Part shown: positions 25,659-33,038 of the stretch, in pieces
How the letters are laid out: each line of letters opens with the position of its first letter
Numbering within the stretch: position 1 is the first letter of the stretch
NCBI GenBank assembly: GCA_023391695.1
Contig: JAEWAK010000074.1
Coordinates: 1 to 64,000, forward strand
DNA length: 64,000 nt
DNA from: Bacillota bacterium
Lineage (GTDB): Bacteria > Bacillota > Clostridia > Lachnospirales > Lachnospiraceae
Reading direction: 5' to 3'
Notes under the pieces: model-generated
The model's database searches: none
Told to the model about the DNA's origin: nothing
The model's input: only the letters and a program-made list of their open reading frames with translations
Position numbers and translations under genes: made by a program

Positions 25659-25799
25659 TCATAATGGGAAGTCCATATATTTATTAACAAGGTTTGCTAT
25701 GGATATGCAAAAATTTATTTTCTCAAGTTCAGTAATACTTGGGGACATATCACCAGTTAAATCAGAAATTCTACTAGCCGCTAATTTATTATATTTCAC
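25659..25799 (-). CDS. Small ORF, 46 aa, unknown
   Basis: It begins with a GTG overlapping the stop of the preceding 21-codon ORF and encodes a soluble peptide containing RISDLTGDMSPSITELEKI. Translational coupling to its neighbour is plausible. No family recognised; it may be the tail of a frameshifted gene. Confidence 0.35.
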   Translation of the reverse strand: MKYNKLAASRISDLTGDMSPSITELEKINFCISIANLVNKYMDFPL

Positions 25800-25861
25800 T
25801 GATATTCCTCTTTAAGTTTTATTCCCTTATCAATAAATTGTTTAATTACTTTATTCTCCAT
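25796..25861 (-). CDS. Small ORF, 21 aa, unknown
   Basis: An ATG with a GGAGG site six bases upstream opens a 21-codon frame (MENKVIKQFIDKGIKLKEEYQ in full is 21 residues; key parts ENKVIKQF and KLKEEY). It overlaps the next ORF by 4 bp in another frame, so the two may be one broken gene. Confidence 0.35.
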   Translation of the reverse strand: MENKVIKQFIDKGIKLKEEYQ

Positions 25862-26071
25862 AGGTTGCCTCCAATTTGCTAAAACTTCTCTTAGAACGAT
25901 ATAATAATTATTAAAAGTAAGTACGCCAAAATTCTTTTATATAAATAATCAGATTTAACTTCTGAATTTTTATTTAAACATAATGGGCAAATGAAAAACT
26001 ATAAAAGGTTTCACCTAGCATGCTAGGCAACCAAATTCAATGCGAACCATGCAAAACCACCATTTTAAACC
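25862..26071. other. Gap after the sirtuin gene
   Basis: A/T-rich; contains CCTAGCATGCTAGG (about 26014-26027), a perfect short dyad that could terminate the sirtuin transcript, though without a T-run. Confidence 0.3.
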
Positions 26072-28234
26072 CTAACTCCTAAAATATTTATAATATATAT
26101 ATTTATCATTTTCTGTCGGTGCATTTAACATTTTGTTTTCATATTTGGTTTTGAGTATATCAAACGCTAGATTAAGTGCTATAGTTGAATATTTTTCTAT
26201 AGTTAGCCATGTACTCCAATCTGTATTAAACTTGCAATAATCAAATTCTTCTGGAAAGCATACAAAATCAAAAAAATCATCATATCCTTTGAATATTTTA
26301 TATGGGGCTATATCACTGATTATATTATGTTCATGTAATCTTGCAACAACATAAAACGGATCAGTAAATCTCTTTTTATTTTCGATGCTAACTCCACGCT
26401 TAACTCTCTTGTGACAAGAATTGATTAGCAATTGTTCCGCAACACTGTCATAGGCGATAACCTTGCTTTCAAGTGCTCTCCTGACATATCGTATTTCAAG
26501 ATTAGGTATCCTGTCATAGACATAAATTTTATACTTTTCCTTCATTCCTTCGGACATAGCTGGAAATAATTCAATAATAAAATTCGATAAAATATTACGG
26601 GTGCTATGTTCGTATAATTCAGCTCTATCCAAAAAGCTAATCAGCACATCATCGTCCAATATTTCGGCAAAATGATATTCTAATAAATTCGACATATTAA
26701 GCAGCAAGCCTTGTTCCATAAAAACCTGTATCTGAATTCCCATATTTTTCCCATTTTCTGTGTCGGAAAAAGAAAAATGCATTAATAGTGATTCGACTAG
26801 TGATTTTATATTACTTTGTATCTGTTGCTTGTTTTCTGTTTTTTTGGCTATATCATATATACATTCAATCCAATGTGAAAAACACTCGTAAAACCAATTG
26901 TAATCTGCATCTCCATCTAATTTAAAAAAGTTAATAATTAATGTCTCCAAGTGATTAAATATTGCTTTTAATTTGTCTTGGCTAAATTTCGTATATCCTA
27001 TAAGTAACATCGTAGTATTGAATAAATTTGCGAGTTTAGAATGTCTTGGCTGTTCGGGCAAAACATCAAAATGTGCAACATTGTGCAGCAGTTTTATTAA
27101 AAAATCCTGCTGACCGTTTTGAAGGTTAAGGGTGATTATATTATATTCCCTTAAATAAAATCTAAGAGTTGTTGGATCTAAGTAAAAAGTGAGAAAATAA
27201 ATATCTTCATTTGTTAATTCTATCCTCTCGTATTGGTAATCAGAAGAAACTTGCATATTACTATTAGGAGATATGATTTTAAAAGTAATATTCAAATAAA
27301 TTTCTATAATATCAAACCATTTTCTAGAGATCTTATGCCCACCTAGCCCTAAGACAAAAACATAGTTATTGATTAGATATTTAAGGATTTGAAATATTTC
27401 ATATCTGAGCGCTGTGTAGTTGGTAAACTTTAAATCGCCGCTACTAATGATTGGATTTGCTGCAATCATTTTTCTTATTATGACATCAACTTCTATAGCT
27501 TTACGCATTAGTTCTGGAAAATCGTCGTAGAATTGCATTAATGTATAAAACTGAAATTTATGTTTTTCTGACATCATGATATGAATTTTATCATATCTAT
27601 TATCAAAAATATCATGTATTTTAAGGTTAAACAAAGTAGTTATATAATTAAATGACAGCTTCTCTTTTTTTAGTGTTTCATCGATATTTTTATAAATATC
27701 TTTGGATTTATTATCATCCCAAAAATAGGAATATAGATATGCCCGCTTTAACAAAGCATCAATGCTGCCACTATCGTTGTATATAATGCTTTGCATTGCA
27801 GAAAAATCATGTGATAGAACAATATTATAAAAATTATCCTCTATAGCGCCAAACCATAGAATTTCATATTCAGGTTCCGGCTGCATCCAAAATATTTCGA
27901 GTAAGCTTACATTATTTCTTCGGCGTGACTTAGTCGATTTAATTTCTTTTTCAGATATGACAATTCCTTTAATTCCTGCTTTTAAAAATGATTTTTTAAG
28001 TATATTACTTGCTTTTGAATCTGGATTGCTTTGCAGTTCAACAGTTATATTTTTTAAAGTTTCTCTATTAGCCGGAAAACGATATTCGATTCCATTTATG
28101 ATGTAGGAAATAGAAGCATCCGCTCCCAGCGCATAATATAATTCATGCGCTGTAATAGCATTCATAGTTTCAAATGCTGCTAAATTGCAAAGAATATCCT
28201 CTAACGACATCTCAATGCCATATTTTAGGTACAT
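26072..28234 (-). CDS. C-terminal part of a split DSR2-like sirtuin defence protein
   Basis: A 720-codon helical frame beginning at an internal Met. Its upstream in-frame extension (reading YYYINVEDTELSKYDKEYYS, then IESSKIPTIK) continues without a stop to the T-run at 28431-28437, where it joins the SIR2 frame. The tail GYDDFFDFVCFPEEFDY, followed by a Trp-containing helix, resembles the end of DSR2, a ~1000-residue anti-phage NADase whose C-terminal domain senses phage tail-tube protein. It has no start signal of its own. As it stands it is the sensor half of a broken gene. Confidence 0.65.
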   Translation of the reverse strand: MYLKYGIEMSLEDILCNLAAFETMNAITAHELYYALGADASISYIINGIEYRFPANRETLKNITVELQSNPDSKASNILKKSFLKAGIKGIVISEKEIKSTKSRRRNNVSLLEIFWMQPEPEYEILWFGAIEDNFYNIVLSHDFSAMQSIIYNDSGSIDALLKRAYLYSYFWDDNKSKDIYKNIDETLKKEKLSFNYITTLFNLKIHDIFDNRYDKIHIMMSEKHKFQFYTLMQFYDDFPELMRKAIEVDVIIRKMIAANPIISSGDLKFTNYTALRYEIFQILKYLINNYVFVLGLGGHKISRKWFDIIEIYLNITFKIISPNSNMQVSSDYQYERIELTNEDIYFLTFYLDPTTLRFYLREYNIITLNLQNGQQDFLIKLLHNVAHFDVLPEQPRHSKLANLFNTTMLLIGYTKFSQDKLKAIFNHLETLIINFFKLDGDADYNWFYECFSHWIECIYDIAKKTENKQQIQSNIKSLVESLLMHFSFSDTENGKNMGIQIQVFMEQGLLLNMSNLLEYHFAEILDDDVLISFLDRAELYEHSTRNILSNFIIELFPAMSEGMKEKYKIYVYDRIPNLEIRYVRRALESKVIAYDSVAEQLLINSCHKRVKRGVSIENKKRFTDPFYVVARLHEHNIISDIAPYKIFKGYDDFFDFVCFPEEFDYCKFNTDWSTWLTIEKYSTIALNLAFDILKTKYENKMLNAPTENDKYIYYKYFRS

Positions 28235-28236
28235 TG

Positions 28237-29103
28237 CTACCTTATATAAGTTCTCTCCTCTTGGATTGCTAAAAACAATTTGATCATCGTCGTGTCTCTT
28301 AATAGTCGGAATCTTAGAAGACTCAATGATATAAATATTTTTATTTGAATAGTATTCTTTATCATATTTGGAAAGCTCAGTATCTTCAACATTAATATAA
28401 TAATATCTGCTGGTGTTGTCACGTTTAGTATTTTTTTAGTGAAACTATTTACCCATGACATAATAAGTTTTAAATTATTATCTTTAAGCCCGTACCCCAC
28501 GAATAAAATCGTATGATTTACAAAAAGAGATTTCACAAATGTTTCTACCAAAGAATGAGTTGCAGAAAATTCTAAATAATCATCTTCTTTTAAAACTATA
28601 GATGCCCTGTCCTCTAAATCGCCGTGCATTTTTATAAAATAATGCGGTTTTTTAGCGAAAATAAAGCCTGTATCATTTATTATTCGAGAATATTTAGAAA
28701 AATCTTCATACATTGTATTCCCATAAATATGTTGTTTTTCTATGCTATACTCTATAAGTCTATCAAAATTAGTAGTGATAATATGGTTAGGCTGTAATTC
28801 TAGTAAAATATTTATTATCGGATTGGTTTCGTCCGGCAGCTTGTTATATTCTTCTTCTAGAATCTTAAAATACAATTCTGAATCTTCATTATAAACAAAT
28901 TGAGGGATTTTGAGGATTTCTTCATCGGTATACTCTTTATCGCTATTTTCAACATATTTTTTATTTTCATTAAATCTATCTACAATTTGCCACCAAGATT
29001 TATAGCCTGAATTTGCGGACACTCCTGCACCAATAAAAATAGCTAATCTGTTTTCTTCATTAGCGCGCAATATATCTTTAACCATATTATTAACGTCTTG
29101 CAT
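28237..29103 (-). CDS. SIR2-domain N-terminal part of a split DSR2-like protein
   Basis: Residues 1-220 form a SIR2 NAD-binding/NADase domain: FIGAGVSANSGYKSWW with the GAG(V)S NAD motif, HIITTNFDRLIE, a catalytic-type His in KMHGDL, and ILFVGYGLKDNNL. After FTKKIL the frame turns into non-family sequence and ends next to the 720-codon ORF. Adding one base to the 7-T run at 28431-28437 fuses both into a protein of about 1000 residues, the size of DSR2. Whether the frameshift is real, reversible or a sequencing error is open. Confidence 0.7.
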   Translation of the reverse strand: MQDVNNMVKDILRANEENRLAIFIGAGVSANSGYKSWWQIVDRFNENKKYVENSDKEYTDEEILKIPQFVYNEDSELYFKILEEEYNKLPDETNPIINILLELQPNHIITTNFDRLIEYSIEKQHIYGNTMYEDFSKYSRIINDTGFIFAKKPHYFIKMHGDLEDRASIVLKEDDYLEFSATHSLVETFVKSLFVNHTILFVGYGLKDNNLKLIMSWVNSFTKKILNVTTPADIIILMLKILSFPNMIKNTIQIKIFISLSLLRFRLLRDTTMIKLFLAIQEERTYIR

Positions 29104-29132
29104 AGTATAGTACCCCCATTAGGTCATAGTAT

Positions 29133-29146
29133 TGCCAAGATTGGCA
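29133..29146. promoter_or_regulatory. 14-bp palindrome upstream of the sirtuin gene
   Basis: TGCCAAGATTGGCA is a near-perfect dyad 30 bp before the sirtuin start and could be a regulator site. Confidence 0.35.
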
Positions 29147-29181
29147 CATAATTGAGCTTCCCATTATTGCTATTATGTGAC

Positions 29182-30183
29182 TCACCTATCTTTTCCTTCC
29201 CCATACACCTTTATTTCTATATCTTCTAAAGCCTTTATATAATCTTTTTCAGCCATGGAAACATCATCCAAATGCAACGCCTTATACTTCTTATATTCTT
29301 CCTTTGCCTTAAGTTCAGCTGCCTTAGCACTAATCCTTCCGGCATGGGTAAGAATCTCATGCTTGGACAATTTCAGAAATCCATCTAATGTTTCAATCCA
29401 ATCTGACATATACATTGGTATTCTTCTACGAGCCTGCAATTCCGCCAATTCAAGATAAGCAGAAACAACACTGTTTAACGCAGATAACTCTTCTTCAGTA
29501 CAATAGTTTTTTGCTACTAATGCGTCAGCTTGAGTGGGTATTTCTCCCTGAAAGCTAAGCATACCCAGATAAGGTTTCTCTGCATCTGCGGAGTAATAAA
29601 TTTTTTCGGCTGCTGTCTGTCCATGCGCTGCCCAATGCATTTTATTCTGTACTGTCTTGAAAAACAAAGTAGATGCCTCTGTTCTTGGGTCATAGTCTAC
29701 ACTCGTTGCATAGATATCAAGCACTTTTCTCCAGAATACTTTTTCTGATGAACGAATGTCACGGATACGCTCCAATAATTCATCAAAATAAATTCCACCA
29801 CCATTATTTTTTAAAAGGTCATCATTCATGGCAAACCCTTTTTTCATATATTCTTTTAAGACATTACTTGCCCAAATTCTAAACTGGGTGCCTCGTAATG
29901 ATTTCACACGATAGCCTACAGATATAATGACGTCTAAGTTATAATAGTCAACTTGATAGGTTTTGCCATCAGCAGCAGTTGTTGCAAAATTTGCAACAAC
30001 TGAATTTCTTATTAATTCTCCTTCACTAAATATATTTTTTATATGACGAGAAATAGTAGACTTATCACGCTGAAATAATTCTGCCATTTGGTCTATGGAG
30101 AGCCAAACGGTATCATTATCAAAGGTAGTTTCTATTTTCGTTAAACCATCTTCAGTCTGATACATTACAATTTCAGATTTCAT
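29182..30183 (-). CDS. RhuM-family protein
   Basis: About 333 residues of the virulence-RhuM family. The N-terminal DNA-binding-like region has TVWLSIDQMAELFQRDKSTI and SRHIKNIFSEGEL. DVIISVGYRVKSLRGTQFRIWA is the conserved centre, and an alpha-helical C-terminal half follows. RhuM proteins occur on genomic islands and near restriction or defence genes; the activity is unknown. ATG 30183 with GAGGTG is preferred over 30201. It shares the island with the sirtuin and may be a regulator or accessory defence factor. Confidence 0.88.
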   Translation of the reverse strand: MKSEIVMYQTEDGLTKIETTFDNDTVWLSIDQMAELFQRDKSTISRHIKNIFSEGELIRNSVVANFATTAADGKTYQVDYYNLDVIISVGYRVKSLRGTQFRIWASNVLKEYMKKGFAMNDDLLKNNGGGIYFDELLERIRDIRSSEKVFWRKVLDIYATSVDYDPRTEASTLFFKTVQNKMHWAAHGQTAAEKIYYSADAEKPYLGMLSFQGEIPTQADALVAKNYCTEEELSALNSVVSAYLELAELQARRRIPMYMSDWIETLDGFLKLSKHEILTHAGRISAKAAELKAKEEYKKYKALHLDDVSMAEKDYIKALEDIEIKVYGEGKDR

Positions 30184-30254
30184 ACCACACCTCATACTCA
30201 TTTTCTTTTATTATACATGTTTCACCAAAATATTTCCATCCATATATAAAAAAA

Positions 30255-30287
30255 GGTTAAGTCTATAGGCATCTACCTATCTTAACC
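30255..30287 (-). terminator. Terminator upstream of the RhuM gene
   Basis: GGTTAAG pairs with CTTAACC (plus an inner ATAG/CTAT), followed on the minus strand by TTTTTTT. It insulates the island from rpsB-tsf transcription. Confidence 0.75.
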
Positions 30288-30356
30288 TCCAGATTTAAAC
30301 ATTTTTTAAAAATTTTTATGTTATCTATAATTTTGCTTATTTTTACCTAATCTTTT

Positions 30357-30497
30357 TACCAACTTTGTCCAGAAAGCCTACGATATTTTATGATAGTTTA
30401 TGATGCTTCTCCGGATATAGAAAAACCGCCGGAAACACTGGTTTCCTGGCGGTTAAACATTATTTTTATTATGAAATTACATTCCCATCTGCTTTGC
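30357..30497 (-). repeat. Island boundary, tsf 3' end copy C (functional tsf tail)
   Basis: TACCAACTTTG (30357-30367), the diverged TCCAGAAAGCCTACGATATT block, the tsf terminator and the last codons of tsf with the core ttcccatctgctttgc (30482-30497) together form an imperfect direct repeat of 24645-24775. The 5.7 kb between the copies is the defence island. Confidence 0.6.
30424..30454 (-). terminator. tsf terminator
   Basis: AACCGCC-A-GGAAAC pairs with GTTTCC-GGCGGTT, followed by a T-run on the minus strand. Confidence 0.85.
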
Positions 30498-31403
30498 AAC
30501 TTCGTCGGCAAAGTTTTCTTCTTTCTTAGCAAGACCTTCACCGGTTTCAAAACGTACAAAGCTCTTAATTGCGATAGGTGTTCCAAGTTCTTTGGATACG
30601 CTCTCAAGGTATTTCTGAACGGTTAAATCACCGTCTTTAACATATACCTGTTCAACTAAGCAGATTTCTTTTAATTCTTTATTTAAACGTCCTTCGATCA
30701 TTTTTTCAATGATGTTTTCAGGCTTTCCTGTATTTTCATTGGCAACCTGGGCTTTTAAGATTTCTCTTTCATGATCGATGTAATCCTGAGGGATTTCAGC
30801 TCTCTGAACATATTTCGGATAGATAGCCGCGATCTGCATAGCTACGTTTTTCACTGCTTCTCTTGCTGCATCATTGTAAACGGCACATTCTGCCTCAACT
30901 AAAACACCGATTCTCCCGCCGCCATGGATGTAGGATTCTACGAAGCCATTTTCTGCAACCACTTTCTGGAATCTTCTGATATTCATGTTTTCACCGATAA
31001 TTGCGATCTGGGATGATAATTCTTCTTTTATTGTCTTGGAAGGTTCTAATTCCCATTTTTCCGCTAAAAATGTATCGATATCATCTGTAGTGGTTTTAGC
31101 TGCCTGATTAACAACTGCTGTAACGAATGCCCGGAATGTTTCATTCTTAGCTACGAAGTCCGTTTCGCTGTTAACTTCAACGATAGCTGCAGTTTTGCCG
31201 TCTTCACTGATAGAAGTTGCACAGATACCTTCTGCTGCAATTCTTCCGGCTTTCTTTTCAGCTGCCGCAAGACCTTTTTCACGTAAGAACTCTACTGCTT
31301 TATCCATATCTCCATTGGTTTCGGCAAGGGCCTTTTTACAATCCATCATGCCGGCTCCGGTCATTTCTCTTAAATCTTTTACCATTGCTGCTGTAATAGC
31401 CAT
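30477..31403 (-). CDS. tsf: Translation elongation factor Ts
   Basis: The 308-residue EF-Ts has the N-terminal UBA-like helices (VKDLREMTGAGMMDCKKAL), the core ETDFVAKNE and two coiled domains, and ends VAKQMGM. It exchanges GDP for GTP on EF-Tu. It follows rpsB by 19 bp, the standard rpsB-tsf operon. In most Firmicutes pyrH and frr come next; here tsf is followed by a terminator and the island instead. Its last codons serve as the repeated core described under the boundary repeats. Confidence 0.97.
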   Translation of the reverse strand: MAITAAMVKDLREMTGAGMMDCKKALAETNGDMDKAVEFLREKGLAAAEKKAGRIAAEGICATSISEDGKTAAIVEVNSETDFVAKNETFRAFVTAVVNQAAKTTTDDIDTFLAEKWELEPSKTIKEELSSQIAIIGENMNIRRFQKVVAENGFVESYIHGGGRIGVLVEAECAVYNDAAREAVKNVAMQIAAIYPKYVQRAEIPQDYIDHEREILKAQVANENTGKPENIIEKMIEGRLNKELKEICLVEQVYVKDGDLTVQKYLESVSKELGTPIAIKSFVRFETGEGLAKKEENFADEVAKQMGM

Positions 31404-31422
31404 GTTAATTTACCTCCATTAA

Positions 31423-32181
31423 TTATGCTTCTACAAATTCTTCAGCACTTTCTTCTGATGCTTCTACAGTTTCATCAGTAGTAGTATCCGTCATCTGTAC
31501 ACCCTGATTTGCTTCAATAACAGCATCTGCCATCTTAGCCACGATTAATTTAACGGCTCTGATTGCATCGTCATTACCTGGAATTACATAATCTAATTCT
31601 TCCGGATCACAGTTTGTATCTGCAATACCAATTAACGGAATACCTAATACATGTGCTTCCTGGATGCAGATTCTTTCTTTCTTAGGATCTACAACGAAGA
31701 TCGCATCCGGAATGTTCTTCATATCTTTAATGCCGCCAAGGTTCTTTTCAAGTTTATCCCATTCTTTTTTCAGTTCGATAACTTCTTTTTTCGGGAGAAC
31801 TTCGAAAGTACCGTCCTGGGACATGGCTTCGATCTGTTTTAATCTTGCAATTCTGCTCTGGATGGTTTTGAAGTTGGTTAACATACCGCCTAACCATCTT
31901 TCATTTACATAATACATACCGCAGCGTTCTGCTTCGGATTTAATGGAATCCTGTGCCTGTTTTTTGGTTCCTACGAAAAGGATCTTTCCGCCTTCTGCAA
32001 CAACATTTTTGATTGCATAGTAAGCTTCATCTACTTTGCCAACAGATTTCTGTAAGTCAATGATATAGATTCCGTTTCTCTCTGTGTAGATGTACTCAGC
32101 CATCTTAGGGTTCCATCTTCTTGTCTGGTGTCCGAAATGTACACCTGCTTCAAGTAACTGTTTCATTGATATAACGCTCAT
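31423..32181 (-). CDS. rpsB: 30S ribosomal protein S2
   Basis: The 252-residue S2 protein has the family starts MKQLLEAGVHFGHQTRRWNP and YIIDLQKSV, and the later PDAIFVVDPKKE and GIADTNCDPEELDYVIPGNDDAIRA blocks. A poorly conserved acidic tail (EASEESAEEFVEA) is normal for Lachnospiraceae. It forms an operon with tsf and has a leader that may be autoregulated. Confidence 0.97.
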   Translation of the reverse strand: MSVISMKQLLEAGVHFGHQTRRWNPKMAEYIYTERNGIYIIDLQKSVGKVDEAYYAIKNVVAEGGKILFVGTKKQAQDSIKSEAERCGMYYVNERWLGGMLTNFKTIQSRIARLKQIEAMSQDGTFEVLPKKEVIELKKEWDKLEKNLGGIKDMKNIPDAIFVVDPKKERICIQEAHVLGIPLIGIADTNCDPEELDYVIPGNDDAIRAVKLIVAKMADAVIEANQGVQMTDTTTDETVEASEESAEEFVEA

Positions 32182-32280
32182 AATATTCCTCCATATGGTT
32201 TATTTCTTCCGTATGTATCGTTTTTCCGGCAGACCCGTATGGGCAACCGTGCCAAAAATCAACATACGTGCAATTTAGCA
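32182..32280 (-). promoter_or_regulatory. rpsB leader with possible autoregulatory structure
   Basis: The ~100-nt leader can form CGTATG/CATACG closing a GGCAC-GGTTGCC stem, then a GGAGGA site before the ATG. S2 regulates its own synthesis in other bacteria; this structure is a candidate for that, by analogy only. Confidence 0.4.
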
Positions 32281-32285
32281 TATGA

Positions 32286-32314
32286 ATTATATCATATGTG
32301 TAAAAAGATAGCAA
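32286..32314 (-). promoter_or_regulatory. rpsB-tsf promoter
   Basis: TTGCTA (32309-32314) and TATAAT (32286-32291) with a 17-bp spacer. Confidence 0.7.
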
Positions 32315-32348
32315 GTACTATTTTTCGTTTTCAGTAAAAAATGATAAA

Positions 32349-32374
32349 AAAGGCAGGCAAAATTGCCTGCCTTT
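32349..32374 (-). terminator. Terminator of the NUDIX gene
   Basis: AAAGGCAGGCAA pairs with TTGCCTGCCTTT, with A/T runs on both sides; works on either strand. Confidence 0.8.
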
Positions 32375-32421
32375 CTAACCCAACGCTAAGATAAAATTTA
32401 AGTTGAGCTTATCATTACAAT

Positions 32422-32874
32422 TTAAAAATATTTCTTATTGCCCCATAGATTACTTTTTTTTAAGTCCACATATTCATTATAGGCCCGTTCCAATATCTGC
32501 TTTTCATTGGAGAACTTCAACATGTGGTATGCTTCATGAAATTTGTAATATCCGGAATCCATAAAATATTCTTCTCTTTGTGGTTTGCTGTAATAGCTAT
32601 CAGACATCATTAAATACCAATGAACATCCTTTATTACTGTATTCTGCGGTGTGCTGAACGTATACTGGCTCTTCCCAATATACTTAATAATAGAAGCATC
32701 CGTTCCAGTTTCTTCTTTTACTTCACGTATTGCTGTCTCCTTATATTCTTCGCCTTCCTCCACAGTCCCTTTTGGCAGAACCCATCCTTCATATTTATTT
32801 TTATAGTTCTTATACAGTAGTAAAATCTTTCCTCTGAATATAACTACACCGCCACAGCTCGTTGCCTCAATCAT
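32422..32874 (-). CDS. NUDIX hydrolase
   Basis: The 150-residue protein carries the Nudix box GTVEEGEEYKETAIREVKEETGT split as G(x5)E(x7)REVKEETG, preceded by GWVLPK. It hydrolyses a nucleoside diphosphate linked to another moiety. WVLPKGTVEEGE is the form found in MutT/Ap4A-like members, but the substrate cannot be fixed. Monocistronic, with a terminator after it. Confidence 0.9.
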   Translation of the reverse strand: MIEATSCGGVVIFRGKILLLYKNYKNKYEGWVLPKGTVEEGEEYKETAIREVKEETGTDASIIKYIGKSQYTFSTPQNTVIKDVHWYLMMSDSYYSKPQREEYFMDSGYYKFHEAYHMLKFSNEKQILERAYNEYVDLKKSNLWGNKKYF

Positions 32875-33038
32875 CGCAATCCCTCCTGTATATTGGTGTG
32901 TCGATTTTTCTACTAACAGTATACATCATTTTACATAATTGTTCAACTTATATTTATGCAATTCTAACAAATATATCCAGGCTCCCATGGTATTTCCCGG
33001 TCAGTCTTATAACATAACCCTAAATTTAAAACCTTATT

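Noticed and set aside
28237..28440. Programmed -1 or +1 frameshift joining the sirtuin halves
   Set aside because: A 7-base homopolymer exists, but no stimulatory Shine-Dalgarno-like site or pseudoknot was evident; kept only as a possibility beside decay or sequencing error.
30477..32181. Antisense frames overlapping tsf and rpsB
   Set aside because: They are codon shadows of strongly conserved genes and have no start signals.
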